Source of the DNA: Neolecta irregularis DAH-3
Taxonomy: Eukaryota > Ascomycota > Neolectomycetes > Neolectales > Neolectaceae
DNA: 13,229 nucleotides
Direction of reading: 5' to 3'
NCBI GenBank assembly: GCA_001929475.1
Contig: LXFE01002511.1
Span: 216-13,444, forward strand
Shown piece after piece: positions 1-8,415 of the stretch; positions within the stretch are counted from its first letter, which is position 1, and each line of letters starts with the position of its first letter. The notes under the pieces were generated by a model. It ran no database searches. It was given only the letters and a program-made list of their open reading frames with translations, and had not been told where the DNA came from. A program made the position numbers and the translations under genes.

Positions 1-260
1 AATAGATCAAAGGAGATTCTAGAAACACTGGTCCCCGGATTTCGCGACTCCTGGAAGTTTGGAGCGAACCACGTCAGCGAAGACAAACTATGCAGCGGAA
101 AATAACCAGAGCTGCCTATGAAAAAAGATATCTACTTTTAGACCGTCACGGGGCTTGAAAAAGTATTTTAGTTCCAGAAATACTTGTGGTGGGCGTAGAA
201 AGCGCGGGTTGCAAGGGACTTTGCTGCACAGGGCAGCTGGCGGAAGCTGGCCAGTTGAAC

Positions 261-418
261 CACCCGCCCGCCGCCGTTAGAGTGTTTCTGCAACACTGCC
301 AACAGTCTGCGAGCGCACTCTCGGCGGGCGGTTTGGATCTCTTCGGTGAGTGAGCGGGCGGCTTAGTAATCTCACCAACGACCCGCCGGCGGTTCAGATC
401 TCCTTAGCCGGCGGTTGG
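261..418. repeat. GC-rich cluster of degenerate ~30-bp repeats
   Basis: The core GC(G/C)GGCGG starts at 324, 354, 385 and 407, so the spacings are 30, 31 and 22 bp. An inverted copy, CCGCCCGC, lies at 264-271. The copies at 324 and 385 stay alike for about 20 bp past the core, both continuing into a GATCTC block with a few mismatches. The copy at 354 ends in a related AATCTC. The block is much richer in G+C than its surroundings. It could be a decayed tandem repeat, the end of a transposable element, or a set of CGG-type zinc-cluster factor sites. The sequence alone does not decide among these. Confidence 0.6.
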
Positions 419-478
419 ACATACTGAGCCTTTATAGTATACGATTATTGTCAAAACATTGAATCTGCCAACATCTAG

Positions 479-517
479 GTGGTCTAAAAAGTATATAGTT
501 TATGTTGAATAGACCAC
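479..517. repeat. 8-bp inverted repeat around an AT-rich loop
   Basis: GTGGTCTA at 479-486 is matched exactly by its reverse complement TAGACCAC at 510-517, across a 23-nt AT-rich spacer. It lies about 130 bp beyond the EGD1 stop codon. It could be a transcript hairpin or the ends of a very small element, and an 8-bp match may also be chance. Confidence 0.35.
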
Positions 518-645
518 TGGAGATAAAAACAGGTAAGGTTGGCTGTGGGCCGACACCAATACCAACTACTGTGGGGTGTAATAGTACAGTTCAAAAGCTG
601 TATGCACAATATGACCATTCTATCTCTCCATCTCCAGGAAACATC

Positions 646-1189
646 CTACTCGAACTTTTGTTCAACTAAATCAGGCACGTCATCGTCATCATCCTCGGCA
701 GCATTGGGATTGCCAGCAGTTCCTCCGGTTCCAGCTTGTGCTTGGTAACTCTCAGCCAACTTTCGTAGACTTGCGAGGGAATCGGGTCCTAATTGGTTCA
801 GGATCCCAGGCACCAGTTCAGTTAATTCCTTGTCTTCGCCGGTTCCATAGACTGCGAATGTGTTTGATTGAACTACGGCATGGACTAAAACAGAATTAGA
901 TCATTACAAGGAAATAAATATCTTTACCTTTTGGAGCGCTGAAATGAAGAACATTTCCGGTATCCCGGAACATGTTCACTTCTTCTATTCCATGAATAGG
1001 TTGAACATTCAGCTTTTTCAGAGTCGTCTGCAATCTCTTATCGTCTCCACCACTCGCTTTGTAAACCTTCTTCATCTTCCTTCGCGGCGTTCCCTTTCCG
1101 CCTGATCCAATCAGCGTCGACGTCGAGGTCGTCTACGGGTTCATACCGATTCGCACGGATGCTTGTAATTTTGCTAGTTTAGCCTCCAT
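646..1189 (-). CDS. EGD1: nascent polypeptide-associated complex subunit beta (BTF3 family)
   Basis: Three exons on the minus strand (1189-1147, 1101-928, 884-646) with introns of 45 and 43 nt give 151 residues. The start [15 protein letters not shown] matches the usual beta-NAC N-terminus, and the first intron falls inside the following glycine codon. The basic RRKMKK at residues 21-26 is the ribosome-contact motif of the family. The NAC domain follows at about 33-98 and includes [18 protein letters not shown]. The conserved [17 protein letters not shown] and [10 protein letters not shown] segments come next, then an acidic [12 protein letters not shown] tail. By family knowledge it pairs with alpha-NAC at the ribosomal exit tunnel and shields nascent chains. 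The C-terminus ends at VEQKFE and appears shorter than many fungal homologues. The upstream DNA carries translation-gene type elements. Confidence 0.95.
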
Positions 1190-1319
1190 GGTAATGGCTA
1201 CTACGCAAAATAAACATACTCCAGTTAAACAGTGCGGACAAATACATTATCAACGTGAAGCTTATTGCACTGTTGAAGGACTTCTTTCCTTGGAAGGTGG
1301 GGAGAGAGGCAATCCTTTG

Positions 1320-1368
1320 AGGGTTTAAGGTTTTTTTGTGACTGTTCACAGCACGTGACATTGAGTCA
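1320..1368 (-). promoter_or_regulatory. EGD1 upstream element cluster: AAACCCT, homolD, E-box, Gcn4/CpcA site
   Basis: Read in the EGD1 direction the order is TGACTCA (1368-1362), CACGTG (1357-1352), CAGTCACA (1344-1337) and AAACCCT (1326-1320). CAGTCACA is an exact homolD box, which is known as a core element of ribosomal-protein promoters in fission yeast and other ascomycetes. CACGTG is the Cbf1-type E-box, TGACTCA is the consensus Gcn4/CpcA site, and AAACCCT is a telobox-like motif. The cluster lies about 130-180 bp upstream of the EGD1 start. The matches are visible in the sequence; their function here is inferred. Confidence 0.6.
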
Positions 1369-2101
1369 TTGAAAGAGTGATCCCTTGATACGAGTTCTAG
1401 TAGAATCTTCTACATCCTTTCTATCATCAGCCCTTTCACGAGACATAGGGCTATAATAAAAGGAACCGGAGAAATCTGTAGTGGCATAGCAGAAGTCTCA
1501 TTACCTTCGTCGTTTGTACCAAGACTCCAGTCTCTTTCATAACTTTCCTCAAACCATGGTTCTGGAATGAATGAGTCCAGGTGTGTGAAATATATTTCAT
1601 CTCGAGATAGACCATGAAGGAAAATCGGTAGGGTGATGCTTTAGGGAAATTACAATATTAGGAGGAATTTTGATTTCGTTGTAACTGGTGGAAGCTCTCC
1701 GCCGGAGCCAATGGCAGTGTGTCCTCTTCTAGTGCATGCAAATAAGCCAACGAGACCAGACTAGGTCTGTTTATATCTGCAAGTGTTGAATGGAAGGAAA
1801 CTCAACGCTCCCCGTTCCTGTAAAGAGTGACCTATTTAGAAAAGGATAAATATACGGGAAAACTATATACAGAGAAATAGGAGTGACCATTGCTTGGTGC
1901 TTATCATGTGCTTGATGGTGGGTGGTGCTTGAGATTAGGCAACTCCATCAATTTTTCCGGTACGAGTTTAGGCTGAATGATGCCCCAATCTGCGGCTTCC
2001 ACTCTCGGCTATTTGGAAGAAATAGCACCAGATAAGGCTTCCGGCTAGCTCACCACTGGTATTGCTATTTTTGTTGTGACGCAAATCAACTCTCATGCGT
2101 C

Positions 2102-2108
2102 TATAAAA
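2102..2108 (+). promoter_or_regulatory. TATA box of the secreted-protein gene
   Basis: TATAAAA begins 44 bp before the ATG at 2146. That would put transcription start roughly at 2130-2140 and leave a very short 5' leader. This is inferred from motif and spacing only. Confidence 0.5.
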
Positions 2109-2145
2109 GCTGATTCCCCGTCCAAGAAAAAGCCGCCCGATCATC

Positions 2146-2706
2146 ATGAAGTCAATCATTGCTGCTCTTATTTTATCAACCAGCCTCACAATCGCTCTTC
2201 CAGAACCAGACAATGGATCCGACAACGCTTCAATTCCTGGACCACTTTTCCATCTTCAAACCCACAGTTCCGAGTCAGAATACGATAGTCTCTTCATCTC
2301 CTTATCTCACATCGGTTCTCTCCTTTATGTCGGCAATGTAACAAAGGTTCCTTTGGAGGCGTCAAATTTCACATCCAACTGCCCGGATCATACACTTTCT
2401 GGGGTCATCCACATGGCTGGCAACGACATCGAGGCCCTTGGAGCTTCTACCAATTATCAAGATGACGGCACCAACATCACTCCATTGTATTTTGATTCTA
2501 GCCATGGCAAACCGGGTTCGAATTCATGGGGATTTGATTGCGACAATTATTTAACCTTTAATGGATCATCTACCAATTTCTCTTTTTGCAGTTCTACCCT
2601 ACATTATGAAACAAAGCAGTATTGGGTCCTAAATGTACAGACACAAGAAGGTACCCCGACGAACGACCAATGCCACAGCGTTACTTTACAAGCAGTCTTC
2701 GATTGA
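2146..2706 (+). CDS. small secreted, sequon-rich four-cysteine protein of unknown function
   Basis: An uninterrupted 186-residue frame. Residues 1-17 form a clear signal peptide: K2, a hydrophobic core IIAALIL at 4-10, and probable cleavage after TIA at 15-17, just before LPEPD. The mature part has only four cysteines (79, 132, 148, 176), enough for two disulfides. It has seven N-glycosylation sequons (N23, N27, N64, N74, N110, N139, N144). There is no later membrane segment and no GPI-type tail, so secretion or wall association is expected. The opening FHLQT strand and the closing CHSVTLQAV loosely recall fungal families of small secreted beta-rich proteins (the DUF7907-like type), but I cannot assign it. 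It lacks introns, unlike every other gene here. It could be a wall protein or an effector-like protein; function unknown. Confidence 0.75.
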   Translation: MKSIIAALILSTSLTIALPEPDNGSDNASIPGPLFHLQTHSSESEYDSLFISLSHIGSLLYVGNVTKVPLEASNFTSNCPDHTLSGVIHMAGNDIEALGASTNYQDDGTNITPLYFDSSHGKPGSNSWGFDCDNYLTFNGSSTNFSFCSSTLHYETKQYWVLNVQTQEGTPTNDQCHSVTLQAVFD

Positions 2707-3857
2707 TTTGCATTGAGCTAGACCTAGGGGATATGACGGGCATGTGGGAAGATACAGCTACTCTTGTGGAGGATATTTTGTAATTTCTTTTTTGGTTCTT
2801 TTTTGTATTTGCATGACTGCTATGAGTTGTGACTGTTTTCTATGTAGCCGCAATACCTGCTCATTGTAGGGGCGGATATGTTCTAGTAAGAATCTAATTA
2901 TCTTTTTCTTTTTATCTAAATCTCACTAAAACTCTACCATCACAGGCTGCGAATTCTAGTCATGGCATTAAATTGTCTAGATTCTGGGGCAATGAGGTTG
3001 CGTGGTACCTTGAATTCTGGAGTGTATGTTGCCGGCGACGGTCGGATATGGATATTAATGGTGATAGTTATAACAATTATGATAAATGTAAGTGGTACGT
3101 CTGAGGTACAAATAAGACTAGGTTTAATCGTCTAACCTATGTGGTATGAAGGTAACTCAGGTTAGGTATCTGTTGTTCCCTTCTTTATATACCGTATTAT
3201 TTAATGTCGTAAATATCCATTAAGCCACTTGCCATATTAATAGGAATATACCTCGTATTCTTACAATAGAGAATCGGGAGAGCGTGATGATGGCAATAGT
3301 GGTTATGGGAATTGATAGAGTTTCAACACTTACAATTTCCTTCGACGTAACAGTAAAACAAATAAAAAGAAATAAACGCATCAGCCAGGTTCAACGACCA
3401 GCAGGAAACTAATAAGTTAAGAAGGATCCTCAAAGACTTTACATGGTAGTTCCAGTCTTGAATTTTCAATAGAAAGTTCACAATCTCCGTCATTTGTGTT
3501 TACCTCCATCTGCCGTGTGTCATAATCAGAGTTCAGCAAACTAGCTTTAACTCAAACTCCTGTACTTAGCGCTGATCTCCACGCCTTCGCTTTTCCAGCT
3601 ATACAGGCGTTTCCATTCAAACATTTATTACTTAGATCCGGTAGTTGAATGCCATCACGCTAATACACGGAAATCGCGAGTGTCTCATTCTGTGAATTCA
3701 TCCGTCGCATTCAATCATTGTTCTATATTGAGTACCAATAAGTACAAAATGATTATTGGACAATGTACTGTCGCAAGAAAGAAACGCCCACACAACCTTC
3801 CTGCCGAAAAACCAATGTTCGCAGCTCTGCCAATTCCATCGCATTCAATAATGTAAC
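2707..3857. other. gene-free AT-rich stretch
   Basis: About 1.15 kb between the secreted-protein gene and the end of LAS17. I found no frame with family resemblance, no tRNA and no transposase remnant. It contains T-rich runs soon after 2780, as expected near a polyadenylation region. At 3734-3740 it has CCAATAA, repeated in inverted form about 11 bp later. Confidence 0.5.
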
Positions 3858-6009
3858 TTAATCCCAATCGTCATCTTTTTCATCCTCATCATCTAAACGC
3901 TATCAGAGCATCATAAGAGAAAAAAGACATACCGCTGTGGGCAACTTTCCCTTTTCTTGCACTCAATGCCATTGCCAACGCATTGGACAAATCCTGATTT
4001 CCTCCGCCAGCTGCAGTATTTCCTGAAACGGTACGAACTGGCCTCTCAGGGTTTGTTTTAGCCTGATCGATCAGCCTTTCAAATAAACAGTCAAACCTTC
4101 TTCAAAGCACCGATTCCACCAGCGCTTCGAATACTTGCCAACAGATCTGCACGGCCTGGAGGCATGGAAACATCAATCTTTGGAGGTGAAAAAGAAGAGT
4201 CATGATCACGATTTGGTAAATGAGGCGCCGGTGGAGCCAAGGGTATGGAAGATATTGTTGAGGCTGAATTCAGCAATGGAGGCGGTGGGGGAGGAGCTGC
4301 TGTTGTTGTGACATTTGACATTGGAGGGGGAGGAGGAGGAGGAGGAGGAGCTGCTGTGACATTTGACATTGAAGGAGGGGGAGGAGGAGGAGGAGGAGCC
4401 GCTGTGACATTTGACACTGGAGGAGGGGGAGGAGGGGGAGGAGCTGCTATTGCGACATTTGACATTGGAGGAAGGGGAGGATGAGGGATGGGCGGGCCAT
4501 TGTTTGGTATAGATGTCCCGCTTGGGACAGACGGAGGTAAAGGTACAGACCGTAGTGGGACGGCTTGTTGGTAAACATGGCCCTCTGCTGAAGAAGAAAT
4601 AATACGACGTGGAGGTGACGCCGAAGGCTGCTCTGCAAACGATGGAGGAACGGGAAATGTCGTAGATCCATTGACAGGTATACGATGCGGAATAGATGGA
4701 CTGCTGCTTTTCGGTGGAATCGGTGCTCCTCTCTGTCTCAATGGAACAGGTGGTGGTACTTGATTTCGTCGTTGTGATGCCGATGAAGCCAGCGAAGATG
4801 TTCTCTCAAAAGGAGGAGGAACAGGAAATCTGGGTGGAGGAGGTGCAGCTCCATTCTGAGACTGCAGAGGAACCTTTGGTGGTCTCGCAGGCCCTTGAAA
4901 GCTGGGTGGAGGCGGAATTGGACTGGCATTTCTTGGAGTATTCAATGGTGGAAGTGGGCTGATGTTCCTTGGAGGATTCAATGAATCTTGAGCAGGAATC
5001 TCATTTGATAAGGAATATCGACGAGATCCTCTTGAGGGAACTGGGGGAGGTGGTCCTCTTCGCGAATTTCTGGGAACAGGAGGGGGTACTGGTCTTAGTC
5101 TGGGAGAAGTCTGGGCAGGTAATTGTTCTGGTTCTGGTTCATAGGGAGGCGCAAGAGCTTCTGCTCCACCGTTCTGAGCAACAAATTCTTTGATGAAATC
5201 CGCATTTTGCTCAATTTGATCCTATGGTATGTTATAATTTGCAAATTTAAAAAAAGAGACTTACTCGACTAATACCCAACTCATCGAGCTGAGCCAGTAG
5301 ACTACTCCATTGTGGATCAGAGCTATCAATTGTAAACCCTTTGTCAGCATCAAAGCCAATATGCGAGACGCGGCGAAAATCAACCGGGCCAGAAATGCTT
5401 GAACGATCGATGTCACCCTTAGACTTTTTGGATAGCTGAGAAGTCTGATTTTTCTTCGACCCTTTGACTACGAGAGAATGAGTTTGATTCACAGGGAGGT
5501 AGTACAAGTTGATAAATTCTTTTGTACCTTGTTATAGAAGGATGAAGCTTCTGACTCTTCGGAAAAGGATAAACCTACTTGGCATTTCTGCAGATTAAGA
5601 ATGTACCTATCACATTCAAAGCCAGACCTCAATTTCCAATGAATGGAAAAACGTCCGATCCTGGTTATATTCACACCCTTCATAAAGTTCCTGGTCCCAT
5701 AAAACACCTCTACCGCTCTATTTGAATGGTCAGTCAAATCGGAAACCAGCCTGTTCTCTCACCATTAGATCGACCAACTTTAAAAAGGATGTATTGCTTG
5801 TCTTGTCGAATGCAAATACCGCAGCCCCACAAAGCCCTGTATATCTCCATTTGTTTGGGAATGGGTGGGCTACGTAGAGACGAGCTACTGAGGCGGCGAT
5901 GATCTTGTTGTTATCCTGGGGTACGGCACGGCGGATGTGCTCGCGGTCGCTAGGAGATATTGACGGCTGGGCCGTTAGAAACGACTTCTGTGATACATAC
6001 AGCGGGCAT
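3858..6009 (-). CDS. LAS17: Wiskott-Aldrich syndrome protein homologue, Arp2/3 activator
   Basis: Eight exons on the minus strand: 6009-6001, 5966-5763, 5717-5628, 5587-5506, 5467-5265, 5221-4097, 4062-3933, 3892-3858. Introns are 34-45 nt and the product is 625 residues. The WH1 domain covers about 4-125, with ASVARLYVAHP, KWRYTGLCGA, FLKLVDLM and EYNQDRTFFHS. It binds WIP/verprolin-type partners. A CRIB-like segment SGPVDFRRVSHIGFD lies at about 154-168. A long proline-rich region for SH3 proteins and profilin follows, with 16-residue repeats. The WH2 motif GRADLLASIRSAGG precedes LKK571. The central-acidic tail (LSNALAMALSARKGK, then DDEDEKDDDWD) ends in the tryptophan needed for Arp2/3 binding. 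It drives actin nucleation at endocytic sites. The start MPA-PSI relies on a 9-nt first exon; an unspliced ATG at 6020 is the alternative. The intron at 4096-4063 could instead end 18 nt later. Confidence 0.93.
4284..4480 (-). repeat. 48-bp minisatellite encoding 16-residue polyproline repeats in LAS17
   Basis: GACATTTGACA on the plus strand begins at 4310, 4358, 4406 and 4454, an exact 48-bp period. Between the copies lie GGA/GGGGGA tracts. On the coding strand each unit gives SNVTAA followed by eight or nine prolines. The copies are nearly identical, which suggests recent duplication or gene conversion. Repeat number probably varies between strains (inference). Confidence 0.85.
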
Positions 6010-6257
6010 ATTTTGCCCATACAGAAGCAATGGTTATGGTGGTGGAAAGGGACTAAAGGGGAGTCTAGGTGAAGTGAGGTCGAAGGTTGGTTGAACCGGA
6101 TAAACTCGGGCTCGGCATCCAAAAACCCCACTGGACAAATATCAGCATTGGATTAGCAAATTAAGAGCTTCAGAAAGAATTCCCAAGCCTTTTAATCCCT
6201 TTTCCCCCAGTCGGTCGTTGCAATTAAACCATTCGATTATATCTCATCGCCAATATT
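6010..6257. promoter_or_regulatory. shared upstream region of divergent LAS17 and IVY1
   Basis: The start codons of the two genes are 248 bp apart on opposite strands, so this DNA must hold both promoters. A CCAAT pentamer lies on the minus strand at 6151-6147, and GCCAAT ends at 6254 just before the IVY1 ATG. No good TATA box is seen. An upstream ATG at 6020 lies out of frame with the spliced LAS17 start. Confidence 0.6.
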
Positions 6258-7562
6258 ATGAATACTTCCGCATATCATGACTACCTACCAACTTTGCCCA
6301 ATTCGCCAGTTTTCTCAGTCATATCGACCAATCAGATCGATTCAATATATAGTACACCGCCTGTGCCAAGGCCTCCTGCCACTATCATTTCAAAATCAGA
6401 CTTGAGCACGTCCATACAGAGCTATGAAGCCCTACTTCGTTCGACAAAAGTATTTCGCAACGCACTGGCAACTTTGTCTGCTGCGGCAAGTGGACTTGCT
6501 CACTCTCTTGAAGCGTGCGCGAGGTATTCGAGCTGAAGTATGACTGCCTGAGGATTTATAGATGCAAAGGCTCCGGAGACAGTGCTGATGGTCTCCTCAA
6601 AGCTTCTGGAATACATTTCCTGATCTCAAACCATCATCAAATCCTGAGCGAAACAATATATCGCGACATTGAATTACCCCTCATTGATGGATTGGACTAT
6701 TATCGTGTTGTAATTCAAGAACGCGACGACAAATTCAAAAAGGATATGGAAACAAAGAATCTGACTTTACGTCTCAAGGAAATGGAATACCTCAAATTCG
6801 CTAAGAAGAAGCACCGAAGTAATGCTTTACTGTAAATTCGACTGACTAATTCAGATCTAGCCATTTTTAGACGAGAGTTGATGGACCTTACTCATCAAGT
6901 CGATGATTTAGAACGTCTCAAGAGCGACTATCTCTATGGCGCCCTAAATCTAGCTGAAACCACCTGGTCTCGAGTACTCGACCGCAATTCCATCCTCGTT
7001 CGTGCAGAAGTCGAGATATACGAAGGGATTGCTCGCAAGGGCTGGAGCGGGGGTGGGATGGACGACTTGATGACTAGAGGTCATAATCCCTTTGAAGTTC
7101 CTGATGTTACGCCTGAGCGGAACAGCGAAGAAATTTTGGGGTAATAGAAGCGGTGATCTGTTTATCTGATTTACCAGGATTCTTCCAAGCAATTCAATGC
7201 TTTCCGCATGTCCCGACGACCGATATATGAGCTTTGTCCAGGTAATCAATAGACGAGACCGAGAAAGCGAGGAAGGGAGTATATTTTCAGAAGCGCCAAA
7301 GACCAGGTCTACAGAACCAAGTCCCCAAGTCGAAAGGTCGATGAGTGAAGGAGCCGAGGTGAGTGATCTTCATGATGACGGGGAAGAGTATTTTGGAGAT
7401 ACTACTGTTGTCCCCGCAGAAGTACCATCCAGTGACCAGATCATCTCTCCGCCTGACATGCCTTCAAACGGTGGACCAATACAGGATGGTGGGACTGACA
7501 CCGATACCGAGGCGAAGAAATTTAAGGATCTAAAAGACACTGTAATTGCTTTCCCTAAGTAA
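6258..7562 (+). CDS. IVY1: Ivy1-like phospholipid-binding, BAR-like protein
   Basis: Four exons (6258-6523, 6562-6818, 6855-7140, 7178-7562) with introns of 38, 36 and 37 nt give 397 residues. The conserved core runs from about residue 45 to 265. It includes the segment ACARCKGSGDSADGLLKASG (about 86-105), then HFLISNHHQILS, a long charged coiled-coil stretch (about 137-205), and the signature ILVRAEVEIYEGIARKGWSG followed by GGMDDL. The C-terminal ~130 residues are acidic and probably disordered. Yeast Ivy1 binds phosphoinositides, Vps33 and the Rab Ypt7 at vacuoles and endosomes and is linked to TORC1 and EGO signalling. A similar membrane role is inferred here. The exon 3/4 junction restores a glycine codon; without splicing the frame stops at 7144. 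The assignment rests on remembered family motifs. Confidence 0.83.
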
Positions 7563-8415
7563 TTACCCGGGGTGTTGTTCAAGCAAGCTCGGATCTGATA
7601 AATAATCTTGGTTGCAATCAGCTTCTGAATTGGTTGCAAAAGAACATTAATCCAGAATGGGTATCTTTTTTTTGTTTAATAGTAGAGTTAGGAGTCACTA
7701 GGAAGGCAGTCATAGAATCGATCTTACGAGAGTACAAAAGAAATCTTCAAGTTTAAGGTTGCCAAACATTCGAAATTGGAGCAAAAGAAATTATACAGAT
7801 GAACTTATCACAAGGACAGCACAATTTTTCCATTCTCTTTTTTTCTCGACTCAATTTTTCCTATAGATTTACCATTGGATACAGCGTGTGGCATGGTTGA
7901 CAGAAAATTTAAGAAGAATTAACATTGGAATTTAAAGCCTTTATTGCCTCCAAAATCTTAGAGTCCTTGCGCCAAGAGCCGCTTTAGAAGAACAATGTTA
8001 TGGACGAATCATGTCAGACTAGTAAATTATCCCTAAGCCAAGAAACCTGCAAGTTTGCTCTCAGGTGTTTGAGTGCTTAGATGCCAACTAATTTGTCGCA
8101 TCCTGGAGTGCTCTGATAGACGAGTACGAGGGTAACACGAACATGATAAGCATTTCTTGAAGGCTGCTTTTATTACTGTCCTGAGCAATTAGAGCTGCAA
8201 TATTAATTTCTGATGTGCGAAAAATCCCAGAGTAAATAGACATAAGTATTCTATTGGTATGAGTGCCCCAATGCTTCCGACAGTGGGAGAATTCTGCAAA
8301 GGATGTATTATGACATGAAAGCAACAATAAAAGACAATTTCTGAGATATGGCTGATCAATGCCAGAGTGTCTTTGCTTTCGTTTCTCTCTTGAAGACGTG
8401 AATGTATCTGTCTGA
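7563..8415. other. convergent intergenic region between IVY1 and the CBP4-like gene
   Basis: About 850 bp of mostly AT-rich DNA holding the 3' regions of both genes. A minus-strand frame (8088-8555) spans part of it, but it is the wrong frame of the Cbp4-like gene extended into non-coding sequence. No RNA gene is recognised. Confidence 0.5.

Larger units (their letters stand above)
1..645. other. non-coding region downstream of EGD1
   Basis: I see no convincing coding sequence here. The short plus-strand frame starting near 539 runs antisense into the EGD1 last exon and resembles no known protein. The stretch holds a GC-rich block of repeated motifs (261-418), followed by an AT-rich part with an 8-bp inverted repeat (479-517). 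The rest has no recognisable signal. The 3' untranslated part of EGD1 should lie just below position 646. Confidence 0.6.
1190..2145. other. intergenic region between EGD1 and the secreted-protein gene
   Basis: This gap of about 950 bp separates two divergently transcribed genes. Apart from the EGD1 upstream cluster and a TATAAAA box close to the next gene I recognise nothing coding. The frames at 1179-1361 and 1968-2225 on the minus strand have no family resemblance and overlap these control regions. Confidence 0.55.

Noticed and set aside
1968-2225. 85-residue minus-strand frame
   Set aside because: It overlaps the TATA box and signal-peptide codons of the secreted-protein gene and resembles nothing known.
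2507-2522. GGTTCGAATTC, like a tRNA B-box
   Set aside because: It lies inside the secreted-protein coding frame and no cloverleaf or A-box can be built around it.
3280-3400. GTGATGA, like a snoRNA C box
   Set aside because: No CTGA D box or terminal stem at a suitable distance.
3734-3760. CCAATAA / TTATTGG inverted repeat
   Set aside because: Seven-base arms in AT-rich DNA are expected by chance; no other support.
4245-4484. Plus-strand polyglycine/valine frame
   Set aside because: It is the antisense reading of the LAS17 polyproline repeat; GGA runs give glycine automatically.
5489-5737. Continuous minus-strand frame over the second WH1 segment
   Set aside because: Its middle part reads the wrong frame. 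WH1 motifs such as EYNQDRTFFHS appear only with introns at 5718-5762 and 5588-5627.
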